NCBI GenBank assembly: GCA_964456095.1
Contig: CAYVZF010000041.1
Span: 1 to 12,879, forward strand
DNA length: 12,879 nt
Reading direction: 5' to 3'
From: CANRPC01 sp964456095
GTDB lineage: Bacteria; Bacillota_I; Bacilli_A; RFN20; CAG-449
The notes under the pieces were generated by a model. That model worked only from the letters and a program-made list of their open reading frames with translations. It was not told the origin of the DNA and made no database searches. Positions within the stretch are counted from its first letter, which is position 1. Each line of letters opens with the position of its first letter. Below, piece after piece: positions 5,484 through 12,879 of the stretch. The position numbers and the translations under genes were made by a program.

Positions 5484-8021
5484 TTGACTATGGAAAAGAA
5501 GTATACTCCAATGATGAGACAATATTTAAAAATTAAGGAAAAATATCAGGATACATTAATTCTATTTAGGCTTGGTGACTTTTATGAATTATTCTTTGAC
5601 GATGCAAAAATAGCTTCAAGAGAATTACAACTTGCATTAACTGGTAAAAGCGCGGGTGTAGAAGAACGTGTTCCGATGTGTGGTGTTCCTTATCATGCGA
5701 TAGGTTCATATATTGATAAACTTATTAATAAGGGATATAAAGTTGGTATTGTTGAACAACTAGAGGATGCTTCTTTAAAAAAAGGTATTGTTGAAAGAGA
5801 TGTTGTTAGAATAATTACTCCTGGCTGTAATATAGATATTAAAGAAAAAGATAATAACTATATTGCATGCGTAGATAAAGTTGAAAATTATTATACTTTT
5901 GCATATTGCGATATTTCAACTGGTATTTTATTTGTTGAAAATCTTGAAAGAGATATTTCTTCTGTTATTAATGAATTAGAAAATTTATCAATTAAAGAAT
6001 TAGTTGTTTCAACGACTTTTAGTTCGAGAGATATTGAAGAAATAAAAAAAAGAAAGAATATTTTAATTTCTTATGAAAATGATTCAAATATAACTATTGA
6101 ACATGAGTATTTATTAAGTGAAGTTAAAAGTTTGGATCAACAAAAAACAATAGTAAGATTATTAAATTATTTACATCAAACTCAAAAAAGAGACTTAGAT
6201 TATTTAAAAAAAGCAAAAGTGATAATAAATAAAGAAAACTTATCTATTGATGCATTTTCAAGAATAAATCTTGAATTAATAAGAACTATTAGAAGTGATG
6301 AAAGTTATGGTACATTATTTTGGTTCCTTGATAAAACTCAAACTAATATGGGTTCAAGACTTTTAAAACAATGGATTGTTAAACCGATTTGTAATTTAAA
6401 AGAAATTATTAGAAGACAAAATATTGTTACATCTTTTATGGATAATTTTTTATTAAGAGGAGATATAATCTCTGATTTAAAAAATATTTATGATTTGGAA
6501 AGATTAATCGCTAAAATTAATTTTGGTAATGCAAGTGGAAGAGATTTATTGCAATTAAAAAAATCATTAATGGTCGTTCCATCTTTATTAATGCATTTGA
6601 AATCATTAAATTGTCCTGAAATTAATGAAATGGATGGAATTAATGCTTCATTTGATGATTTAGTATCTTTAATTGATATTGCTATTGATGAAGATGCACC
6701 ACTTACTATTAAAGAGGGTGGAATATTTAAAAAAGGATATAATGAAGCGCTTGATGAATTACTATATATTTCAAGTGATGGTAAAAATTATGTTGCTTCA
6801 ATCGAGGCTTTAGAAAAAGAAAGAACTGGTATTAAAACATTAAGAGTTGGATATAATAGAGTATTTGGATATTATATTGAGATTTCAAAAGGTGCAGTCG
6901 GTTCTATTCCTCCAGAATGGGGATATGAAAGAAAGCAAACTACGATTAATTCAGAAAGATTTATTTCTAAAGAATTAAAAGAACAAGAAGCAAAAATTTT
7001 AAATGCTGAAGAAAGAAGATGTGCTTTAGAATATGAATTGTTTTTAGCTTTAAGAAAAAAAGTAGTTGAATATACAGCCTCTATTCAAGATTTTGCTTCA
7101 TTTATATCGTATATAGATTGTCTTGTTTCATTTAGTGAAGTTTCTTTAAATGAACATTTTGTAAAGCCGATTTTTAATGATGATAGAATAGTTGATATTA
7201 AAGATGCAAGACATCCTGTTATTGAAAAAGTTATTGGTAAAGGTAAATATGTTCCTAATGATATCTATATGGATAAAAATACTGATATCATGATTATTAC
7301 TGGCCCTAATATGGGTGGTAAATCTACATATATGCGTACTTTCGCATTAATTGTTATTCTTGCTCAAATGGGATGCTTTGTTCCTTGCTCTTATTGTAAC
7401 TTGATGTTATTTAATTCAATATTTACTAGAATTGGAGCTTCAGATGATTTAGTATCAGGACAATCAACTTTTATGGTAGAAATGACAGAAACTAATTTTG
7501 CCTTAAGACATGCTGATCAAAATTCACTACTAATTTTTGATGAAATCGGTCGTGGAACTGCGACATATGATGGTATGGCTCTAGCGGAAGCAATACTTGA
7601 ATATATTTCTTCAAAAATAGGTGCTAAAACGATGTTTTCAACACATTATCATGAAATAACAAAAATAGAAGAAAAAATATCTGGCTTGAAAAATGTTCAT
7701 GTTGGTGTATCTGAAAATGATGGTGAAGTAACATTCTTATATAGAGTTAATGATGGCGCGATGAATAAATCATATGGTGTTAATGTTGCTTCTCTCGCGG
7801 GTCTTCCTAAAGTATTATTAGATAGAGCTAAAACTATTTTAGAAGAATTAGAAGAAAATAAAGTTGATATTACTCGTGGAGCGGTTATTGAAAAGAATAA
7901 ATATATTGAACCTAATTGGGTAAAAGAGGTAAAAAACATAGATCCTTTATCTTTGTCCCCATTAGAGGCATTAAACTTTCTTTATGAATTAAAAGGAAAA
8001 ATTCAAAAGGAGGATAAATAA
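5484..8021 (+). CDS. mutS: DNA mismatch repair protein MutS
   Basis: MutS is the mismatch recognition ATPase. It slides on DNA as a dimer and recruits MutL. The 845-residue product is full length for the bacterial MutS1 group. The N-terminal mismatch-binding domain has YTPMMRQYLKIK and the Phe-X-Glu motif as F33-Y34-E35 in GDFYELF. Connector, lever and clamp regions follow without gaps. The ATPase has Walker A GPNMGGKST at 607-615 and Walker B with D686-E687 in LLIFDEIGRG, followed by FSTHYHE. The start is ambiguous between TTG 5484, chosen for its 6-base spacing from AAGGAG, and ATG 5490. The gene opens a tightly packed cluster in which mutL follows after two bases, and the mutL ribosome binding site lies within the last codons of mutS. 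MutS2 is excluded by the mismatch-binding N-terminus and the absence of a Smr domain. Confidence 0.98.
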   Translation: MTMEKKYTPMMRQYLKIKEKYQDTLILFRLGDFYELFFDDAKIASRELQLALTGKSAGVEERVPMCGVPYHAIGSYIDKLINKGYKVGIVEQLEDASLKKGIVERDVVRIITPGCNIDIKEKDNNYIACVDKVENYYTFAYCDISTGILFVENLERDISSVINELENLSIKELVVSTTFSSRDIEEIKKRKNILISYENDSNITIEHEYLLSEVKSLDQQKTIVRLLNYLHQTQKRDLDYLKKAKVIINKENLSIDAFSRINLELIRTIRSDESYGTLFWFLDKTQTNMGSRLLKQWIVKPICNLKEIIRRQNIVTSFMDNFLLRGDIISDLKNIYDLERLIAKINFGNASGRDLLQLKKSLMVVPSLLMHLKSLNCPEINEMDGINASFDDLVSLIDIAIDEDAPLTIKEGGIFKKGYNEALDELLYISSDGKNYVASIEALEKERTGIKTLRVGYNRVFGYYIEISKGAVGSIPPEWGYERKQTTINSERFISKELKEQEAKILNAEERRCALEYELFLALRKKVVEYTASIQDFASFISYIDCLVSFSEVSLNEHFVKPIFNDDRIVDIKDARHPVIEKVIGKGKYVPNDIYMDKNTDIMIITGPNMGGKSTYMRTFALIVILAQMGCFVPCSYCNLMLFNSIFTRIGASDDLVSGQSTFMVEMTETNFALRHADQNSLLIFDEIGRGTATYDGMALAEAILEYISSKIGAKTMFSTHYHEITKIEEKISGLKNVHVGVSENDGEVTFLYRVNDGAMNKSYGVNVASLAGLPKVLLDRAKTILEELEENKVDITRGAVIEKNKYIEPNWVKEVKNIDPLSLSPLEALNFLYELKGKIQKEDK

Positions 8022-8023
8022 AA

Positions 8024-9082
8024 ATGGGTAAAATTCAAGTAATGAGTCCGCATCTTGCTAATATGATCGCGGCAGGAGAAGTAATAGAAAGACCATCTTC
8101 TGTTATTAAAGAACTAGTAGAAAATTCTATAGATGCTAAAGCTACACATATTGAAGTATCTATAAAAAAAGCCGGAAGAGAAGCTATTATTGTTAAAGAT
8201 AATGGCGTAGGTATGGATAAAGATGATGCTACATTATGTTTTAAAAGACATGCTTCTAGTAAGATTCTTGATGAATATCAATTATTTAGAATTAAGACTT
8301 TAGGATTTAGAGGTGAAGCTTTACCATCTATTATATCTATTGCAAAAGTAAATATGTATACTTCAACAGGCGATGGTGTAGGAAGTTTTGTTGAAGCATC
8401 ATGTGATAATATTGTTAGAAGTGATTATAGATGCGTTAAAGGTACTGTTTTTGAAGTTAAAGAATTATTCTATAATACTCCTGTAAGATTAAAGTATTTA
8501 AAATCAGATACGACAGAAATCGCTTCATGCTTAGAAGTAATGCAAAGACTTGCATTATCTTATCCTAGTGTTGCATTTGATTTTTATATCGATGATAAGT
8601 TATCTTTTTCTACAACAGGAAGAAATGATTTATTAGAAGTAATATCTCGCTTATATGGTCTAGATATAGCGAAAAAAATGATTAAAATCGATTTAGAAAC
8701 ATTAGAATATAAAGTTACAGGATATATTGGTAAACCTGAATTAACAAGAGCTACTAGATATTTTATGATTACTATTTTAAATCATAGGAATGTATATTTA
8801 CCTAAAGTACAAAANNNNNNNNNNNNNNNNNNNNNNNNNNNNNNNNNNNNNNNNNNNNNNNNNNNNNNNNNNNNNNNNNNNNNNNNNNNNNNNNNNNNNN
8901 NNNNNNNNNNNNNNAAAGCTTCACTTAAAGCTAATGATGAATTATCTTTAATTGAAATGGAAAGTTTGTATAAGCGTCTATTTGAATGTGATAATCCTAC
9001 TTGTTGTCCACATGGTAGACCTACAGTAATTCATTTTAGTAAATATGATGTTGAGAAAATGTTTAAGAGGACTGGAATATGA
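8024..9082 (+). CDS. mutL: DNA mismatch repair protein MutL, interrupted by an assembly gap
   Basis: MutL links MutS to strand nicking. Residues 1-263 carry the GHKL ATPase: E30 and N34 in IKELVENSIDA, DNGVGMD at 59-65 and GFRGEAL at 94-100. Then 100 Ns intervene, and the last 54 residues resume in the same frame with KASLKAND and CCPHGRPT. The latter matches the CPHGRP metal-site motif of endonuclease-type MutL. Most bacterial MutL are about 600 residues or more, so roughly 280-300 residues are probably missing and the gap is a placeholder, not a measured length. The DQHA endonuclease motif would lie in the missing part and cannot be checked. AAGGAGG at 8007-8013 serves the ATG. The stop TGA overlaps the miaA ATG (ATGA). 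The gene is probably intact in the organism; frame agreement across the Ns proves nothing. Confidence 0.93.
   Translation: MGKIQVMSPHLANMIAAGEVIERPSSVIKELVENSIDAKATHIEVSIKKAGREAIIVKDNGVGMDKDDATLCFKRHASSKILDEYQLFRIKTLGFRGEALPSIISIAKVNMYTSTGDGVGSFVEASCDNIVRSDYRCVKGTVFEVKELFYNTPVRLKYLKSDTTEIASCLEVMQRLALSYPSVAFDFYIDDKLSFSTTGRNDLLEVISRLYGLDIAKKMIKIDLETLEYKVTGYIGKPELTRATRYFMITILNHRNVYLPKVQXXXXXXXXXXXXXXXXXXXXXXXXXXXXXXXXXXKASLKANDELSLIEMESLYKRLFECDNPTCCPHGRPTVIHFSKYDVEKMFKRTGI
8815..8914. other. Assembly gap of 100 Ns within mutL
   Basis: Exactly 100 undetermined bases, the usual placeholder for a scaffold join of unknown size. From the missing part of MutL the true distance is probably about 0.8-0.9 kb. 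The flanks are the end of the MutL ATPase-side region and the start of its ACK/CPHGRP C-terminal section. Confidence 0.97.
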
Positions 9083-9945
9083 TTTATGTGATTGTTGGAC
9101 CTACCGCAAGTGGTAAATCGACTCTTGCGATTAATCTTGCAAAAAAATTTAACGGAATAGTGGTAAATGGTGATGCATTTCAAGTATATGAAGGTATGGA
9201 TATTGGTACCGCTAAACCGACAAGAGAAGAATTAAGTGAAATACCTCATCATTTATTTGATATATTTAAACCTACTCATGAGTTTTCTATATTTGAATAT
9301 CAAAAGTTATTAAGAGAGACTCTTGAAAAATATAAAGATAATAATATTTTTGTTGTAGGTGGTTCTGGATTATATTTAAAATCGGCATTTTACGATTATA
9401 ATTTATTAGAGAATTCTTCTTCTAATATGGATGAATTTAATTCAAAATCTGATGATGAATTATACGATTATTTGTTTAGTATAGATAGTGAAACTGCTGA
9501 AAAGATTCATAAGAATAATAGAAAAAGAGTATTAAGAGCAATTGAAATTTATTTATCTACTGGTAAAAAGAAGTCTGATATAGAAAAAGAACAAATGCAT
9601 AAACCAATATATGATGTTATATTTATTGGAATTAATACTCCTAGAAATATTCTATATGATAAGATTAATGCTAGAGTTAATCAAATGATTAGTCTTGGAC
9701 TTTTTGATGAAGTTAATGATTTGATGGAAAAATATCCACATGATTTAAAAGCTTTTCAAGCTATTGGATATAAAGAGATTATTAATGGAATTCATAATAA
9801 TAAATCAAGAGATGAAATAATTGAGGATATAAAAAAATCAACAAGGCATTATGCTAAAAGACAATTGACATTCTTTAATCATCAACTTGATGTTAATTGG
9901 GTTAATAATGAAGATGAAGCGATTAGTTTAATTAAAGGAGAATAG
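9079..9945 (+). CDS. miaA: tRNA dimethylallyltransferase MiaA
   Basis: MiaA transfers a dimethylallyl group from DMAPP to N6 of A37 in tRNAs reading UNN codons, giving the i6A that MiaB then methylthiolates. The 288 residues show the P-loop GPTASGKS at 7-14, the substrate region NGDAFQVYEGMDIGTAKP at 30-47 with D32 and Q35, GGSGLYLKS near residue 95, the NRKRVLRAIEIY helix and the C-terminal YAKRQLTFF. The family usually has D-S-x-Q where this protein has D-A-F-Q, a mild departure next to the conserved Asp. The length is slightly below Bacillus MiaA (about 314). The gene overlaps mutL by 4 bases (ATGA), so translation is probably coupled. A miaA next to mutL is frequent in bacteria. MiaB is in the same window, so both steps of the pathway are present. 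Confidence 0.97.
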   Translation: MIYVIVGPTASGKSTLAINLAKKFNGIVVNGDAFQVYEGMDIGTAKPTREELSEIPHHLFDIFKPTHEFSIFEYQKLLRETLEKYKDNNIFVVGGSGLYLKSAFYDYNLLENSSSNMDEFNSKSDDELYDYLFSIDSETAEKIHKNNRKRVLRAIEIYLSTGKKKSDIEKEQMHKPIYDVIFIGINTPRNILYDKINARVNQMISLGLFDEVNDLMEKYPHDLKAFQAIGYKEIINGIHNNKSRDEIIEDIKKSTRHYAKRQLTFFNHQLDVNWVNNEDEAISLIKGE

Positions 9946-9949
9946 TTAT

Positions 9950-11560
9950 ATGGAGTTAAAATCTATTTATGATATTGCACGTAAAGTTAATATTGATGAA
10001 AAATATATTGAACCTTATGGTAAATATAAAGCTAAAATCGATTTAAGTATTTTAGATGAATTAAAAGATAAAAAAGATGGTAAGTTAGTTTTAGTAACTG
10101 CAATAACACCAACAAAAACAGGTGAAGGTAAAACTACAATGTCTATTGCTTTAAATGAAGGATTAAGAAGAAATGGTGAGAATTCTATTATTTGTTTAAG
10201 AGAACCTTCTTTAGGTCCTGTTTTTGGCTTAAAAGGAGGAGCAACAGGTGGAGGAAAAGTAACTGTTGAACCTAGTGAAGATATTAATTTACATTTTACT
10301 GGTGACATGCATGCTTTAACTAGCTCTATTAACTTAATCGCGGCAGTTTTAGATAATGAGTTATATCAAGGTAATTCTTTAAGAATTGATCCTGATAGAA
10401 TTGTTTGGAAACGTGCACTTGATATGAATGAAAGAACTTTAAGAGAAATTAGACTTGGTATAGGTGAAAAAAATGGTTATGAAAGAAATGGTGGTTTTGT
10501 AATTACTGTTGCTTCTGAATTGATGGCTATTATGTGCTTGGCTAAAGATGAAGATGATTTCATAGCTAGACTTAAAAATATTACTGTAGCTTATGATGTT
10601 GATGGTAATCGTATTACTGTTGATGATTTACATATTTCTAAAGCTGTTATGAAATTAATGAAAGAAGCTTTAAAACCTAATTTAGTACAAACAGGTGAAA
10701 ATAATCCTGCTTTGATTCATGGTGGTCCTTTTGCTAATATTGCTCATGGTTGTAATTCTTTAATCGCGTTAAGATTAGGATTAAAATTATCTGATATTGT
10801 TATAACAGAAGCTGGCTTTGGCTCTGATTTAGGAGCGGAGAAATTCTTAGATATTTTATGCGATGTTGGTAATTTAAAGCCTGATTTAGTCGTTATGGTT
10901 GCGACAGTTAAAGCGCTTAAACTTCATGGTGGAGTTGATTTTTCTTCTCTTGATAAGGAAAATGTTGATGCTTTAAAAATTGGTATAAATAATTTAAAAC
11001 AACATTTAGAGAATATGAAGAAATATGGATTAACTCCTGTTATCGCATTTAATCATTTTAAAGATGATAAAGAATCTGAAATTGAATATATCATGAATTG
11101 GGGTAAAGAAAATGGTTATAAGATTTCTTTCTGTGATGGATATTTAAAAGGTGGAGAAGGCTCAACTGATTTAGCTAGAATTGTTAAAGAAGAATTGGAT
11201 AATAATTCTAGTAAATACTCCTCTATATATGATAGAAATGATTCATTGAAAAATAAAATTGAAATTATTGCTAAAGAAATATATAGAGCAGATGATGTTA
11301 ATTATTCTTCTTTAGCGGAAGCTAAATTAAAAGAATATGAAGAAAACGGTTTTAAAAATGCTTATATTTGTATTGCTAAAACTCCTGCTTCTTTTTCAGA
11401 TGATGATAAGTTATTAAATACTCCAAGAAATTTTAAAATAAATGTTAAAGATGTTTCTTTATCAAGTGGAGCAAATTTTGTTGTATGTTATTTAGGCTCT
11501 ATATTAACTATGCCTGGTCTTCCTAAAATCCCTGCTGCAGTTAAGATGGAGGATATGTAA
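9950..11560 (+). CDS. fhs: Formate-tetrahydrofolate ligase, divergent form
   Basis: Fhs makes 10-formyl-tetrahydrofolate from formate, ATP and THF. The 536 residues show YGKYKAKI at 23-30, the ATP-binding loop TPTKTGEGKTT at 53-63, REPSLGPVFGLKGGATGGG at 84-102, DINLHFTGDMHA at 111-122, HGGPFANIAHGCNS and TEAGFGSDLGAEKF. The family usually has about 556 residues. This one starts close to the YGKYKAK block and ends at MPGLPKIPAAVKMEDM, so it lacks the last dozen or so residues (commonly an acidic strand ending in GLF). Just before that, the usual PLTGDIMTMPGLP appears as CYLGSILTMPGLP. AAAGGAG at 9934-9940 lies nine bases before the ATG. The stop overlaps the folD start by one base (TAATG), as expected for genes acting on the same cofactor. 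Catalysis is probably retained because the nucleotide and folate motifs are intact. Confidence 0.95.
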   Translation: MELKSIYDIARKVNIDEKYIEPYGKYKAKIDLSILDELKDKKDGKLVLVTAITPTKTGEGKTTMSIALNEGLRRNGENSIICLREPSLGPVFGLKGGATGGGKVTVEPSEDINLHFTGDMHALTSSINLIAAVLDNELYQGNSLRIDPDRIVWKRALDMNERTLREIRLGIGEKNGYERNGGFVITVASELMAIMCLAKDEDDFIARLKNITVAYDVDGNRITVDDLHISKAVMKLMKEALKPNLVQTGENNPALIHGGPFANIAHGCNSLIALRLGLKLSDIVITEAGFGSDLGAEKFLDILCDVGNLKPDLVVMVATVKALKLHGGVDFSSLDKENVDALKIGINNLKQHLENMKKYGLTPVIAFNHFKDDKESEIEYIMNWGKENGYKISFCDGYLKGGEGSTDLARIVKEELDNNSSKYSSIYDRNDSLKNKIEIIAKEIYRADDVNYSSLAEAKLKEYEENGFKNAYICIAKTPASFSDDDKLLNTPRNFKINVKDVSLSSGANFVVCYLGSILTMPGLPKIPAAVKMEDM

Positions 11561-12381
11561 TGGAGTATTTATTAGGTAAAGTTATTGCTGATGAAATAAA
11601 AGAAAAAGTAAAAAAACAAATTGCTAATCTTAAAAGAAAACCTAAATATGCGATTATATTAAATAGTGAAGATAGATCTTCATATTATTATGTAAAATCA
11701 CAAGAAAAACTAGCTAATGAATTTGGTATTGAAGTTGTTGTTTTTGAAACTAAACCATCAGAAGAAGCATATATTGAATTAATTAATAAGCTCAATGATG
11801 ATTCAAGTATTGATGCTTTATTAATTACTAGACCTTTATTTAAAGGAGCAGATGAGAAAAAAATATTATCTTATGTTAATTATAAAAAAGATGTTGATGC
11901 GATTAATCCTTATTCATTAGGTAAAATGTTTATGGATGATCCGTTTTTAGTGCCAGCGACTGCAGAAGCTGTTATTAAAATGCTTGATTATTATAATATC
12001 GATCTTGTTGGTAAAAAAGTTTTAGTTGTTGGAAGATCTTTATCTGTTGGTAAGTCTGTTGCAATGCTTCTTTTGAAAAAGAATGCAACTGTGACAGTTG
12101 CACATTCGAAATCTAAAAATTTTGAAAAAGAATATGCTAGTTCTGATATTGTTGTTGCAGCGGTTGGAAGAAAACATCTTCTTGATTCTTCAGAAATGAA
12201 TGAAAATTGTGTGGTTGTTGACTGTGGCATACATTATGAAGATGATGGTATATATGGAGATGTAAAACCATCTAATAAGGTTAAAATGATTTCTAAAGTT
12301 CCTGGTGGTATTGGTCCTATTACATCAGCATTGTTAATGGAACATGTCTTAAAATGTTATATGGAGAATAATAATGATTAA
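11560..12381 (+). CDS. folD: FolD-family methylene-THF dehydrogenase with altered cyclohydrolase site
   Basis: FolD normally oxidises 5,10-methylene-THF to methenyl-THF and hydrolyses that to 10-formyl-THF. The 273-residue protein has the full fold: KDVDAINP at 110-117, the Rossmann segment GKKVLVVGRSLSVGKS at 151-166, ATVTVAHSKS at 176-185, DIVVAAVG at 196-203 and VPGGIGPIT at 248-256. Key active-site positions depart from the family. The YVxxK motif reads Y44-V-K-S-Q48, so the catalytic lysine is glutamine. The QLPLP segment reads TRPLF at 90-94, so its glutamine is threonine. PCTPxG reads PATAEA at 132-137. In the human enzyme the matching Lys56 is essential for cyclohydrolase and less so for dehydrogenase, so a dehydrogenase-only enzyme is my inference. 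GGAGG at 11548-11552 precedes the ATG. The gene overlaps fhs by 1 base and the next gene by 8. Confidence 0.87.
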   Translation: MEYLLGKVIADEIKEKVKKQIANLKRKPKYAIILNSEDRSSYYYVKSQEKLANEFGIEVVVFETKPSEEAYIELINKLNDDSSIDALLITRPLFKGADEKKILSYVNYKKDVDAINPYSLGKMFMDDPFLVPATAEAVIKMLDYYNIDLVGKKVLVVGRSLSVGKSVAMLLLKKNATVTVAHSKSKNFEKEYASSDIVVAAVGRKHLLDSSEMNENCVVVDCGIHYEDDGIYGDVKPSNKVKMISKVPGGIGPITSALLMEHVLKCYMENNND

Positions 12382-12571
12382 TAAAGATGATTATAAATTA
12401 GATACGATTGTTGAAATGAAAAAACCTCACCCATGTTCAAATAGAAATAAAAAATTTCAAGTAATTCGTTTAGGCGCGGATATTAAAATTAAGTGTTTAG
12501 GATGTGGTAATATTATTATGTTGCCTAGAGGTGATTTTGAATCTAAAGTGAAATCTATTGTTGAATATTAA
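12374..12571 (+). CDS. DUF951 family small protein
   Basis: This 65-residue protein of unknown function matches DUF951 (B. subtilis YyzM type), a family widespread in Bacillota. The conserved blocks are the N-terminal DTIVEMKKPHPC, RLGADIKIKCLGCG in the middle and MLPRGDFE near the end. C21, C41 and C44, with H19, could bind a metal such as zinc; this is inferred from spacing alone. The ATG lies inside the end of folD in another frame, and GGAG at 12363-12366 precedes it by seven bases, so translation is probably coupled to folD. It is the last gene of the forward cluster. Its stop codon overlaps by 3 bases the end of the minus-strand recombinase. No terminator is visible between them. Confidence 0.9.
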   Translation: MINKDDYKLDTIVEMKKPHPCSNRNKKFQVIRLGADIKIKCLGCGNIIMLPRGDFESKVKSIVEY

Positions 12572-12879
12572 TAATTTGATAATTCTAATAGTTTTCCTAT
12601 TTTATTCATTGATTCATGCTTATGCTCTAATAGTGAATGGGAGTATCTATTTAATGTTATAGTTGAATCTTTATGTCCTAGTATTTCTGATAATGTTTTT
12701 ACATCCATTCCTTGTTCTAGCGCTCTAGTTGCAAATGTATGTCGTAATGAATGAAAACTTTTATATTCTATATTGCATTTATTTAAAATACATTTAAATG
12801 TTTTTTGATAAGATCTATTTTGTACTATATTTCCTTTTTTAGTGGATATTATATAGTTTGAAGTAGATTTTTTCTTTTT
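12568..12879 (-). CDS. Tyrosine recombinase (integrase), C-terminal part, cut by window edge
   Basis: Reading the minus strand from the window end gives 103 residues and a TAA at 12570-12568. They are the C-terminal catalytic part of a tyrosine recombinase. The HxxR motif is HSLRHTFATRAL with H43 and R46 of the visible part. LGHKDSTITLNRYSH follows, with H69 in the LGH position and the nucleophile Y79. The closest family I recognise by eye is the integrases of integrative elements and prophages of gut Clostridia and Bacilli (LSEILGH..ITLNRY..S type). The first catalytic arginine and the DNA-binding N-terminus would lie beyond position 12879, so intactness is unknown. It points toward the core genes and overlaps the DUF951 stop by 3 bases. 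Its base composition resembles its neighbours. It marks the start of a possible mobile or accessory segment to the right. Confidence 0.88.
   Translation of the reverse strand, partial: KKKKSTSNYIISTKKGNIVQNRSYQKTFKCILNKCNIEYKSFHSLRHTFATRALEQGMDVKTLSEILGHKDSTITLNRYSHSLLEHKHESMNKIGKLLELSNY

Noticed and set aside
8024..9082. MutL as a truncated pseudogene
   Set aside because: The short length comes from the 100-N placeholder. Both visible ends are well conserved and the downstream gene overlaps normally.
190..12571. A mycoplasma-type code in which UGA encodes Trp
   Set aside because: miaB and mutL stop on TGA where their families end, the mutL TGA forms the usual ATGA overlap with miaA, and Trp residues in conserved positions are TGG.

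Overview
The window is an AT-rich stretch (roughly 29% GC by eye) of a spore-forming Bacillota chromosome, most likely class Bacilli in the broad sense. The order rny - ymdB - spoVS - miaB - ymcA - cotE - mutS - mutL matches the Bacillus subtilis block of the same genes, without the tdh-kbl pair that B. subtilis carries between spoVS and miaB. SpoVS and CotE indicate a lineage that makes, or recently made, endospores. UGA is a stop here (miaB and mutL end on TGA where their families end, and Trp is written TGG), so this is not a mycoplasma-type code. A run of 100 Ns inside mutL suggests a draft or metagenome assembly.

Layout. Positions 1-189 hold no gene, only a candidate extended -10 promoter and a structured leader. 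Then follow rny (190-1839), a hairpin terminator, ymdB, spoVS with a hairpin over its ribosome binding site, miaB, and ymcA overlapping miaB by 8 bases. A terminator and other inverted repeats precede cotE (4844-5362). After a 121-base AT-rich gap comes a tight forward cluster: mutS, mutL (interrupted by Ns), miaA, fhs, folD and a small DUF951 gene, with spacings from 4 bases down to overlaps of 1 to 8. The last 312 bases hold the C-terminal part of a tyrosine recombinase on the minus strand, converging on the DUF951 gene with a 3-base overlap. This is the edge of an accessory segment.

How the genes work together. RNase Y and RicA (ymcA) belong to one mRNA-processing system in B. subtilis, and YmdB is a regulatory phosphodiesterase of the same neighbourhood. 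MiaA and MiaB carry out successive steps of ms2i6A modification at tRNA position 37. MutS and MutL are the mismatch recognition and nicking pair. SpoVS and CotE act in sporulation and spore-coat assembly. Fhs and FolD are the one-carbon tetrahydrofolate enzymes.

Most of the window is conserved core. The points that most deserve a second look are a FolD that lacks the catalytic lysine and glutamine of the cyclohydrolase site, beside a short, divergent Fhs; an anti-Shine-Dalgarno hairpin before spoVS; a hairpin plus U-tract in the rny leader; and a codon-context effect that concentrates in-frame CGCG. I found no clear evidence of a wholly new multi-gene system.
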